Positions 5,478-12,196 of a DNA stretch of 19,823 bases are shown here, one piece after another; the first letter of the stretch is position 1; the number at the start of each line of letters is the position of its first letter. The notes under the pieces are model-generated. The model was not told the DNA's origin. It did no database searches and worked only from the letters and a program-made list of their open reading frames with translations. Made by a program: the position numbers and the translations under genes. Source of the stretch: Candidatus Methanophagales archaeon (GTDB taxonomy: Archaea; Halobacteriota; Syntropharchaeia; Alkanophagales; Methanospirareceae); contig DAOUUS010000005.1 in assembly GCA_030668065.1 (NCBI GenBank), positions 1 through 19,823 on the forward strand, written 5' to 3'.

Positions 5478-7616
5478 CTATTGCAGCGTGACCAGCACTT
5501 CGATTACACCTGTGCCCGAATCAAGCGGTTCCAATGCCTTGCCGAGGATCGTGCCGATTTGCGGGTCTGTCGCTTTCATCGCATGTCCTGGCGTATCCGA
5601 AGTTGTTAGCAGGTCGCCTGGCATTATCGGTGCGTAAGTTGCATCTACCTTGCAGGGCACACGACCTGCAACTGCAATGAGTTGCTCGCCGGCGTTGCCG
5701 GTCTCGTTTGTGCCAAGTGAGACGCCGGGTGCTGTGGACACGATGCCTGCGACTGTTGTGTCGTATGCCGTGCAAGAGCATTGTAGTTTGCTATCTTCTC
5801 CGATGACCATCACGGTGCCTGGTTCTGGATCTTCGGCAACAGGGAAGTACTCGGCTATGTCGGCGCAACCTGTGTCGTAGCTCATGGCGCACATCTTATC
5901 CGGGGTGCGTACGCCATATTTGTGGTCTGATCTGCCGGTGTCTGCAAGGATAGCATTATATTTAGAGCTATATGCACTAACTCCATCGCTGTTGTTGCCG
6001 TAGGTAATTGCACTAACTCCCTTGTTGTAGTTGCCATAGGTAATTGCACTAACTCCAATGTTGTTATTGCCATAGGTATCTGCACGAACACCAACGCTAT
6101 TGTCGCCAGAGGTAGATGCATAAAATCCAGTGCTACGGTCACCAGAGGTAGACACCCGAACTCCATCGCTGTTGTCATAAGCAGTTGTCACATTCACGCC
6201 CGCTGTTTTATCAGACATGCTTCCCGCCTGATTGGTCGTGAAGTATCCGCCTGACTTGCCCTTTCCGTACACGCCGTAGCCTTGGACACTGTATGCACGA
6301 ACACCCACGCTGTTTTCGCCCCATGCAGATGCAGAAACGCCATCGCTGTCGTCACCAGTGGTATACGCATCAACACCAGGGCTGTTTTCGCCTGTAGTAG
6401 ATGCCTGAACTCCTAAGCTGTGGTCGCCTGAGGTAACTGCATCAACTCCCGTGCTGTAGTCGCCAGAGGTATGTGCCTGAACACCATAGCTGTAGTCATA
6501 AGCAGTAGTCGCATTCACGCCTGCTGTTTTATCAGACCAGCCCGTTCCCGCTTGATTAGTCGTGAAGTATCCGCCAGACTTGCCTTTTCCGTACACGCCG
6601 TAGTATTTATCACTGTATGCGTAAACACCATGGCTTTTTTCGCCTATGGTAGATGCACGAACAGCATCGCTGTTGTCACCAGCAGTAGATGTAGAAACGC
6701 CATGGCTGTTGTCACCACTGGTAGATGCACGAACCCCCTCGCTGCTGCTGCCCGTGGTAATTGCATTAACTCCCCTGCTGTGGGAGCCAGTGGCATATGC
6801 ATGAACCCCCTCGCTCCAACTGTCAGTGGTATGAGCACTAACGCCATAGCTGCTGCTGCCAGTGACATATGCACGAATTGCATCGCTGTAGCCATAATTA
6901 GTTGTCACATTCACTCCCGCTGTGCGATCTGCCGGCGATGTTCCACCCTGGTCAGTCGTGAAGTATCCTCCAGGCGTACCTTTTCCATATACGCCGGTGC
7001 CACCCTCGTTGTTGTAGAAGTACCCCCCGTAGCCATCCGGTGACTTCGACTCTCCTACGACCCCGTAGTTAGTGCCCGAAGTTGCAGTTGCATCGCCGCG
7101 AATGCCGCTGCCCGAAGTATGTGTAGACTCCGCTTGGAGCGCAATAGATGATGCCCCCACGATATTAGCGCCCGGCTTGAGGCTCAACGCATAAGGCACC
7201 GGTCTCAGCTCCTGCCTCGGCGACATCTCAGAATCAATCCCGACTGTTACCCCAAGCCACAACCCTCGACCGTCAAAGTATTCCGGGTCAAAGTCTATTT
7301 CCGTATTGAACAGCCCATCATTAACATCTACCGCATGCGAATCCGTAGCCAGCGCCGAGCCGCCGGAAGCGACTTCGTACAGCCTGAAGGTCATTGTGTA
7401 TGACCCGCTCAGCGGCTCGTCTGCGCTGTCGGTCAACCGACCCTGGTAGTTGATACTCGAAGTAACAGCCGAAGCTGCTACTGTTACACCTTCTGCATTT
7501 TGCTCTACAACTCCACCGTCACTGCCCGCTGCTGCAAATGCAAACGCAAATGCAAAAATTGCTATCGCTGATATTGCACTTATACAAAAAAACATTTTAT
7601 TCTTGGTTTTATCCAT
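5478..7616 (-). CDS. Secreted repeat protein with 12-residue beta-type repeats
   Basis: This 712-residue protein has an N-terminal signal or anchor segment (about 8-30). Residues 53-150 form a widespread extracellular module: INYQGRLTD, MTFRLYEVASGG, DVNDGLFNTEI and ELRPVPYALS. Residues 234-553 carry a 12-residue repeat, consensus GVxAxTxGDxSx, in three blocks separated by GVYGKGKSGGYFTT-type spacers with about 9, 7 and 7 units. Such repeats in fibre-like proteins usually form beta-helical stalks, often trimeric. The C-terminal part (574-712) with CADIAEYFPV, AGIVSTAPG, IAVAGRVPCKV, GDLLTTSDTPGHAMK and GTILGKALEPL resembles the tail of phage-fibre and cell-surface proteins related to the autoproteolytic peptidase G2 module. 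A GGGAGGA ribosome-binding sequence precedes the ATG. Likely an outer-surface fibre or adhesin; the ligand is unknown. Confidence 0.75.
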   Translation of the reverse strand: MDKTKNKMFFCISAISAIAIFAFAFAFAAAGSDGGVVEQNAEGVTVAASAVTSSINYQGRLTDSADEPLSGSYTMTFRLYEVASGGSALATDSHAVDVNDGLFNTEIDFDPEYFDGRGLWLGVTVGIDSEMSPRQELRPVPYALSLKPGANIVGASSIALQAESTHTSGSGIRGDATATSGTNYGVVGESKSPDGYGGYFYNNEGGTGVYGKGTPGGYFTTDQGGTSPADRTAGVNVTTNYGYSDAIRAYVTGSSSYGVSAHTTDSWSEGVHAYATGSHSRGVNAITTGSSSEGVRASTSGDNSHGVSTSTAGDNSDAVRASTIGEKSHGVYAYSDKYYGVYGKGKSGGYFTTNQAGTGWSDKTAGVNATTAYDYSYGVQAHTSGDYSTGVDAVTSGDHSLGVQASTTGENSPGVDAYTTGDDSDGVSASAWGENSVGVRAYSVQGYGVYGKGKSGGYFTTNQAGSMSDKTAGVNVTTAYDNSDGVRVSTSGDRSTGFYASTSGDNSVGVRADTYGNNNIGVSAITYGNYNKGVSAITYGNNSDGVSAYSSKYNAILADTGRSDHKYGVRTPDKMCAMSYDTGCADIAEYFPVAEDPEPGTVMVIGEDSKLQCSCTAYDTTVAGIVSTAPGVSLGTNETGNAGEQLIAVAGRVPCKVDATYAPIMPGDLLTTSDTPGHAMKATDPQIGTILGKALEPLDSGTGVIEVLVTLQ
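5958..6917. repeat. 36-bp repeat array, three blocks
   Basis: The array encodes residues 234-553 of the 712-aa protein. The 36-bp unit specifies GVxAxTxGDxSx. Each block is followed by a degenerate last unit and, for the first two, a spacer rich in Gly and aromatic residues. Individual units differ in DNA but keep frame and period, so this is an old, selected array with super-repeat duplication. Confidence 0.8.
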
Positions 7617-7780
7617 TTTTAAATCTTCCTCCCATTTTTTTGCTGCTCTCTCCTGCCAGCTCTGTCTGTGATAGAAATCGAGAGACGCATGAGTATATTT
7701 GTATTCATGACATTTAATTTTTTTCGGTATTACGAAGAGAGAACTCGGTTTTTTGTGGTTGTATCGCTCTATTTTATTCG

Positions 7781-8581
7781 ATGACTAACAAACTCGGAAT
7801 GGTAGCAGTAGCGATTATGGCGCTAGCACTAGTTGCCGGCTGCGTTGAGAAAGAAACACCTCGGCCTACAGGTACACTAAACCTTACGGACGCGACTCCT
7901 GTTTACGGCTACAACATAGTCAACACATACGTTCACGACCAAAACGCATTTACACAGGGCTTGGTCTTTGCAGATGGAGTTCTGTATGAAGGCACAGGCA
8001 TTTACGGTAATTCTACGCTGCGTAAAGTCGAATTAGAAACCGGCGAAGTCGTAAAGCTATATTCTCTGCCTGATCACTTCTTCGGTGAGGGTGTAACCCT
8101 TTGGGGCGATAAGCTGATTCAACTGACCTGGCGGTCGAAGGTCGGTTTCGTGTATGATAAAGACAACTTCTCGCTACTCACAGAATTCGCGTATCCCACC
8201 GAAGGCTGGGGGCTCACGCATGATGGCACGCACCTGATCATGAGTGATGGCACCCAAACGCTGTACTTTTTGGACCCTGATACATTCGAGGAACTCGGGC
8301 GACTCGAAGTTCACGATAAGGACGTGCCTATTGCCAATCTAAACGAACTTGAGTATATCCGGGGCGAGATATACGCTAATATCTGGCCAACAAACAGTAT
8401 TGCGCGAATATCACCGGAAACGGGTCAGGTCCTCGGCTGGCTTGATCTGAAAGGGCTGTTACGCGAAGAAGAACGCTCGCCACGGTGCGGTATTCTCAAC
8501 GGTATTGCGTATGACGCGAAGCATGAGCGGCTCTTTATAACCGGTAAAAACTGGCCTAAGCTGTTTGTGCTTGTGTTATAG
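7781..8581 (+). CDS. Glutaminyl-peptide cyclotransferase, lipoprotein (plant/bacterial type)
   Basis: This 266-residue protein starts with a lipobox-like signal (ALVAGC, Cys21), so it is probably lipid-anchored outside the membrane. The body matches the five-bladed propeller glutamine cyclotransferases (Glu_cyclase_2): AFTQGLVFADGVLYEGTG, FFGEGVTLWGDKLIQLTW, PTEGWGLTHDGTHLIMSDG, LNELEYIRGEIYANIWPTN and LNGIAYDAKHERLFITGKNW appear in family order. The enzyme converts N-terminal Gln of secreted polypeptides to pyroglutamate with release of ammonia, which blocks aminopeptidases. The gene diverges from the two surface-protein genes; the smaller of them is predicted to expose an N-terminal Gln after signal cleavage. 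Length is normal for the family. No strong ribosome-binding sequence precedes the ATG. Confidence 0.88.
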   Translation: MTNKLGMVAVAIMALALVAGCVEKETPRPTGTLNLTDATPVYGYNIVNTYVHDQNAFTQGLVFADGVLYEGTGIYGNSTLRKVELETGEVVKLYSLPDHFFGEGVTLWGDKLIQLTWRSKVGFVYDKDNFSLLTEFAYPTEGWGLTHDGTHLIMSDGTQTLYFLDPDTFEELGRLEVHDKDVPIANLNELEYIRGEIYANIWPTNSIARISPETGQVLGWLDLKGLLREEERSPRCGILNGIAYDAKHERLFITGKNWPKLFVLVL

Positions 8582-8705
8582 TACGCGAACGTGTAAAGAC
8601 CGCTCTTTTTCGACTTGAGAGTTCTGTGTATGAGGGCTCCGCACCAATCTCCGTCACGGTGAGAATAATAAGGTAGCAATGGCGGCGGTTATGTTTATGG
8701 AACCG

Positions 8706-9074
8706 CTACTCATACTTTGAAGCGCATTTAATATCCAGTTTTGCTGCAGTCACATGATCCGGCGCATCCAGCACACCGATAGCGCCTACTTCCTGACCTT
8801 TCTTAACGTTTTGCGATAGGCTACCCGTATACGTAACTGCGATTGTCGCGTTACCATCCGTAAGTTCAAAATCTAAGCCTTCTTCGTCCCAATCCGTGGG
8901 TGTGTTGACGACAGAGCCTAAAATCTTGACTTTTTCGCCTACTTGTGCACTCTCATTAGTAACCTCCGAAACACGCAAATACGGACAGATGTCGGACGAA
9001 ATAGATTCGTAAGCGAGAACAGCAGCTATGATTACCAACGCGGCAACAACAATATGGACCGTCTTTATTTTCAT
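8706..9074 (-). CDS. ccmE: Cytochrome c maturation haem chaperone CcmE, Cys type
   Basis: This 122-residue protein has one N-terminal membrane anchor (about 5-22) and an OB-fold domain: VGEKVKILGSVVNTPTDWDEEGLDFELTDG, then IAVTYTGSLSQNVKKGQEVGAIGVLD. CcmE takes haem from CcmC and passes it to the ligation machinery outside the membrane. Classical CcmE binds haem through His in an HxxxY motif. Here the C-terminus reads KCASKY, giving CxxxY with Cys117 and Tyr121 and no His. This Cys variant is known from archaea and some sulfate reducers. It ends one residue after Tyr121, without the flexible tail of enterobacterial CcmE. It overlaps the ccmD-like gene by four bases (ATGA) and is last in the ccmCDE operon. 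Confidence 0.88.
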   Translation of the reverse strand: MKIKTVHIVVAALVIIAAVLAYESISSDICPYLRVSEVTNESAQVGEKVKILGSVVNTPTDWDEEGLDFELTDGNATIAVTYTGSLSQNVKKGQEVGAIGVLDAPDHVTAAKLDIKCASKYE

Positions 9075-9217
9075 CTCTTTACGTCTCCTGTTTCTGACGT
9101 TCCTGCTTCCAGGAATGCTATTCGCTCCTTAAGCGCGGCTAACCTACGATTCAACCACACAAAAATCGCCAGCAGCGCCAGCCAGTAAATAACCGACACA
9201 ACTAATATTTCGTACAT
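9071..9217 (-). CDS. ccmD: CcmD-like small membrane protein
   Basis: A 48-residue frame fills the gap between ccmC and ccmE. It begins MYEILVVSVIYWLALLAIFV, one membrane helix of about 18 residues. A basic NRRLAALKERIAFLE stretch follows, which should face the cytoplasm. This is the layout of CcmD, the small protein that helps release haem-loaded CcmE from the CcmAB-C complex. A strong GGAGGT ribosome-binding sequence overlaps the end of ccmC. The stop overlaps the ccmE ATG (ATGA), so translation is coupled. The primary sequence of CcmD is poorly conserved, so identification rests on size, topology and place. Confidence 0.75.
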   Translation of the reverse strand: MYEILVVSVIYWLALLAIFVWLNRRLAALKERIAFLEAGTSETGDVKR

Positions 9218-9223
9218 CTTAGT

Positions 9224-9889
9224 TTACATACCTCCTTTTTTGTATATTAATACATTCACACGCTCCTCTAAATACTTGACTTCCGATGCCGTCATCAAGA
9301 GATAAACGAAGAATAGAGCAGCAGCTAAGATGTTCAGTAGCAATGCCACCATTATTTGCGGTGTCATCGTGAATTCCGACAGCGTAGTGTGTGGAGTCCA
9401 CCACAGCATTGCCGATAAGTAATTCAGCGGTATGAGGAAAAAAGCCATGATATTGTACACCGCACCGACCAACGCTCGCTTCTCAATATTGCCTATAGAT
9501 AGTTTTATTGATACATAACCCATGTATGCAATCCAGAGGATAAGTGTAATAGTTTGTTTGGGGTTCCAGGTCCAATACGCGCCCCACGTGGATTTCGCCC
9601 AAATAGCACCCGCTATTAACGCCACGGCGCCGTAAACCAGCCCTAACATCGCCGATACCTCTGCCGTACGGTCATACACAAGCTTCCGTTTAGCCAGGAA
9701 TGCGATGCTTGCGATAAGCGAAATAGAAAAAGCGAGGTAGCAAACCGAGATAGGGGGCACATGTAGATACAAGAAGTAAATATCACCCCGTTCAGCACTT
9801 ACTGTGGAATCATAAGCAGCGTAAGATGCGACTACGCACATTGCTACTGCGATCACAAGAATAATAGTTCGTTTATTTATCTGCATCAT
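9224..9889 (-). CDS. ccmC: Cytochrome c maturation protein CcmC (haem handling)
   Basis: This 221-residue polytopic membrane protein has about six helices. It carries the tryptophan-rich haem-handling signature WGAYWTWNPKQT (102-113), with candidate haem-ligand histidines His43 (YLHVPP) and His167 (WWTPHTT) flanking it in the expected order. CcmC binds haem at the outer face and loads it on CcmE. It heads the leftward ccmC-ccmD-ccmE operon. Start is one of two adjacent ATG codons; AGAGGAT about ten bases upstream serves as ribosome-binding sequence. It diverges from ccmA across 212 bp, so the two operons can be controlled together. Confidence 0.93.
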   Translation of the reverse strand: MMQINKRTIILVIAVAMCVVASYAAYDSTVSAERGDIYFLYLHVPPISVCYLAFSISLIASIAFLAKRKLVYDRTAEVSAMLGLVYGAVALIAGAIWAKSTWGAYWTWNPKQTITLILWIAYMGYVSIKLSIGNIEKRALVGAVYNIMAFFLIPLNYLSAMLWWTPHTTLSEFTMTPQIMVALLLNILAAALFFVYLLMTASEVKYLEERVNVLIYKKGGM

Positions 9890-10060
9890 TAGCTCAATAT
9901 CCTCTTATAATTCTATGTAATATATCTTCCCCCGTTCTTTTTCCTCAATCTTGAATATGTTAAGCTTTACTGGTTAATAATGTTTTTAGTATGGCCTTGG
10001 AGTAATATGATAGACGCAGCAATCCATGAACATCATTTTCTTTAATATGCCTTAGCCACA

Positions 10061-10090
10061 TAAAAGTATTTATTATAAGACGCGCTTATA
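10061..10090 (+). promoter_or_regulatory. ccmA promoter with palindrome
   Basis: A TATA-like TTTATTATA (about 10069-10077) preceded by a purine run AAAAG lies about 25-30 bases before the ccmA ATG, predicting a very short leader. It overlaps a perfect palindrome TATAAG-ACGCG-CTTATA (10074-10090). A repressor bound there would cover both TATA box and start site. Further left, TATATTACA on the minus strand at about 9917-9930 is a weaker candidate for ccmC. Confidence 0.5.
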
Positions 10091-10101
10091 GGGGATGCCA
10101 A

Positions 10102-10749
10102 ATGTCGAACAACGCAATAGCCGTGGAAATCCGTGAAGTATCGAAACGATATGGTTACTTGCAAGCGTTGAACTCCGTGTCGTTGAACATAGCCACAGGC
10201 GATTTTATGGCTTTTTCCGGGCACAATGGCGCGGGAAAGACCACGCTGCTACGGATAATTGCTACGCACATATCGCCTACTTCGGGGTCGGTAAAGATAT
10301 TCGGTACGGACGCCTTCGAGAACTGCGAAATAAGACGAGAAATTGGGTTAGTAACGCACGATAGTTTCCTGTATGACGAATTGACAGTCCGGGAGAACTT
10401 ACTGTTCTATGCGAAACTGTTTGACGTAAAAGAAGAAGCGTTCCGGGATACTATTGAGTTTTTAGGCATGAACCGCTGGTATAACGTGCAGGTGAAGAAC
10501 TTATCGCATGGCTTGAGAAAGCGAGCGGACATTGTGCGGGCGTTACTCCATGATCCTGGTTTGATATTGCTGGATGAACCGTTCTCCGGGTTGGACATGA
10601 ACACGTGTGACCTGCTCGTGGACTATCTAAAAAGCCAGCACGGAAAGACGCTGTTAATATCGTCTCATTCGCTGGAATGGACGCGGAAGATTTGTGATAA
10701 AGGTATAGTGCTGGAAAGGGGTAAATTAGTTGGTGAGATAGCTATTTAG
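10102..10749 (+). CDS. ccmA: Cytochrome c maturation ATP-binding protein CcmA
   Basis: This 215-residue ABC ATPase has Walker A GHNGAGKTT (40-48), signature LSHGLRKR (134-141, with His in place of the usual second Gly position) and Walker B LILLDEP (154-160). The switch His is in LLISSHS. The signature ending in xRKR is characteristic of CcmA. It powers the CcmAB transporter-like complex whose ATP hydrolysis frees haem-loaded CcmE. The start has an AGGGGAT ribosome-binding sequence eight bases upstream. ccmB follows after a broken membrane-protein gene, so transcription probably still covers both. Confidence 0.92.
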   Translation: MSNNAIAVEIREVSKRYGYLQALNSVSLNIATGDFMAFSGHNGAGKTTLLRIIATHISPTSGSVKIFGTDAFENCEIRREIGLVTHDSFLYDELTVRENLLFYAKLFDVKEEAFRDTIEFLGMNRWYNVQVKNLSHGLRKRADIVRALLHDPGLILLDEPFSGLDMNTCDLLVDYLKSQHGKTLLISSHSLEWTRKICDKGIVLERGKLVGEIAI

Positions 10750-10774
10750 ACGGGTAGGTGGGGAAAGGACACAA

Positions 10775-10998
10775 ATGAGGGGTGGCACGGCAAACATCGT
10801 GGGAATCGTAAAATCACCGGTTGAAACGTATAGGAACTTGCTACACGGGGAAGCGAAGCTGAGCATTCCCTTTGTCATTGTTGTGTTAAGCGGGTTGGTC
10901 AAAGGGCTATTTACTTCTTTGCAATTAGAAGCTTGCTCTTTGAGTACATGATAATAAAATGGGGGACGGTGCGTGAAGAAGCAAAAAGGACATCGTAA
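10775..10998 (+). pseudogene. Broken Yip1-like membrane protein gene between ccmA and ccmB
   Basis: An ATG frame 25 bases after ccmA reads NIVGIVKSPVETYRNLLHGE then LSIPFVIVVLSGLVKGLF and stops at TGA (10949) after 58 residues. The pattern, a P-x-E-T-[FY] motif followed by a hydrophobic helix, is how archaeal Yip1-family membrane proteins begin; these normally have about five helices and 200 residues. A frame shifted by one base from about 10931 continues to a second stop (10996) with LLFEYMIIKWGTVREEAKR. So the gene appears internally deleted and frameshifted. It could alternatively be a real small single-helix protein of the ccm operon. Confidence 0.5.
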
Positions 10999-11019
10999 AT
11001 ATAATACTCAAGTGCCTTT

Positions 11020-11748
11020 TTGAATAAACCAAAAGAGGAGCAAAAAAAAAAGTTGAGATCAGAATATTGTGATTTTTTGAGGACTGCATACCTGATAGCG
11101 GAAAAAGACTTGAGAACCGAGTTCAGACGCTCGTATGAGATGCTATCCATACTTACTTTCGTGTTGGGCTCCGTACTGATCTGCAGCTTCGCATGGAGCG
11201 GCGGTGCGCTGGGCACAAGCCCGGAAGTAGGTGCTGCTACAATCTGGATAATCACCTTTTTTGCCAGTATTCTCACGTTTACCACTTCGTTTGCACGCGA
11301 AGCGGATAAAGGCACGCTTGGCGGCTTGAAGACACTGCCCTGCTCGCCTTTAGCGATTCTCACGGGTAAAATCATTTACGGGACTGTACTGCTTTTTGTC
11401 GTGGAATGTGTCTTAATCCCGTTCTCAATTATCTTTTTGAACCTCGACCTGGGCGCAAGATTCCCGGCTCTTTTGCTCGTATGCCTATTAGGTGCGGTGG
11501 GGCTCGCGTTTGCCGGCTCTTTTGTATCCGGGCTCGTGATGTTCTCAGAAGGAAAAACATTGCTACTCTCGTTTCTGCTTATTCCTGTTTGTATTCCCGT
11601 ACTTATGCCCGCGGTATCCGCGACTGAGAAGATCATCCGGGAATCGGGCATCGCAGAAGTAGTGCCGGAATTGAAGCTGCTAACCGCATTCCTGTTTATG
11701 ATTACCGCGGTAATGATCCTTACTTTTAAGTTCGTACTTGAGGAGTAA
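11020..11748 (+). CDS. ccmB: Cytochrome c maturation membrane protein CcmB
   Basis: This protein of up to 242 residues has a cytoplasmic N-terminal segment and about six membrane helices. It contains LIAEKDLRTEFRRSYEM, typical of CcmB N-termini, and FAREADKGTLGGLKTLPCSPLAILTGKI, the family's cytoplasmic-loop region (E-x-x-x-GT-L-x-L). It forms the membrane part of the CcmAB complex. No ATG or GTG exists upstream in frame. TTG at 11020 and TTG near 11053 are the candidates; the second has GAGGAG upstream, separated by a run of ten A. That run is prone to slippage or sequencing error, so the true N-terminus is uncertain. The body of the protein is intact. Confidence 0.9.
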   Translation: MNKPKEEQKKKLRSEYCDFLRTAYLIAEKDLRTEFRRSYEMLSILTFVLGSVLICSFAWSGGALGTSPEVGAATIWIITFFASILTFTTSFAREADKGTLGGLKTLPCSPLAILTGKIIYGTVLLFVVECVLIPFSIIFLNLDLGARFPALLLVCLLGAVGLAFAGSFVSGLVMFSEGKTLLLSFLLIPVCIPVLMPAVSATEKIIRESGIAEVVPELKLLTAFLFMITAVMILTFKFVLEE

Positions 11749-11810
11749 ACGTACCTTATGCTTTCGTTTTACTCTTTTTCACTGTATAATAAAGTATAAC
11801 TGCTACCTAT

Positions 11811-11850
11811 TTAGGACGCAGATCACACGGATTTACGCAGATTTACGCAG
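11811..11850. repeat. CGCAGATT-type repeat, left flank of GxxExxY remnant
   Basis: Successive copies of a roughly 10-bp unit (GGACGCAGATCACACGG, ATTTACGCAG, ATTTACGCAG). The repeat type is also found at 4638-4659, 12021-12053 and 12158-12190. The last copies form the final codons of the remnant gene. Confidence 0.65.
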
Positions 11851-12022
11851 AAAATCAACGGCCTTACGTTTAACTTCCGGTTTGATGCCAAAATCAACTA
11901 AAAGTCCAACTTCAATACCGGTTGCTTTGAGATACCAAAAAACCAGAACCAAATGAGTTATGTACTTTGTGGGCAGCACCAATTATCTTTTCGGTTATAT
12001 CACGCTGTTTATATTCTTTCAT
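11833..12022 (-). pseudogene. Internally deleted GxxExxY-family gene
   Basis: On the minus strand an ATG at 12022 reads MKEYKQRDITEKIIGAAHKV then HNSFGSGFLV, the usual beginning of GxxExxY proteins (about 125 residues, named for their G-x-x-E-x-x-Y motif). After a frame change the sequence continues LKATGIEVGLLVDFGIKPEV and KRKAVDF, the usual end. The middle, including the ExxY of the signature, is missing. The remaining DNA is 190 bp, so about half of the gene has been deleted. The function of the family is unknown. Repeats on both sides are normal for this family in archaeal and bacterial genomes. Confidence 0.75.
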
Positions 12023-12053
12023 CTGTGTTAATTAGTGTTAATCTGTGTCTAAT
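12021..12053. repeat. CGCAGATT-type repeat, right flank of GxxExxY remnant
   Basis: ATCTGTGTTAATTAGTGTTA and ATCTGTGTCTAAT: on the minus strand, three copies of a unit of type ACACAGATTA, ending at the ATG of the remnant. Together with the 11811-11850 copy it encloses the remnant. Confidence 0.6.
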
Positions 12054-12157
12054 AAACATACTTTTTATATGTCTTTACTTTTGGTGGGCTATGCTTAACC
12101 GAACACACATGTAGAAGAATCTAATAATCGCATCCGTCAATTCCGTAGATTTAAAAT

Positions 12158-12190
12158 CCAGATTATCCGCGTGCATCTGCGTCCGATTAT
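12158..12190. repeat. Additional CGCAGATT-type repeat
   Basis: On the minus strand GGACGCAGATGCACGCGGAT followed by AATCTGG, the same family as the pair around the GxxExxY remnant. It lies just beyond the stop of the propeller-protein gene. Between 12054 and 12157 I see nothing else. Confidence 0.55.
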
Positions 12191-12196
12191 CAAATT

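Noticed and set aside
6471..7043. 190-codon plus-strand open frame
   Set aside because: It lies antisense to the 36-bp repeat array of the 712-aa gene, and its repeated IAVVTS-like sequence is a by-product of that array. No start signals and no family resemblance.
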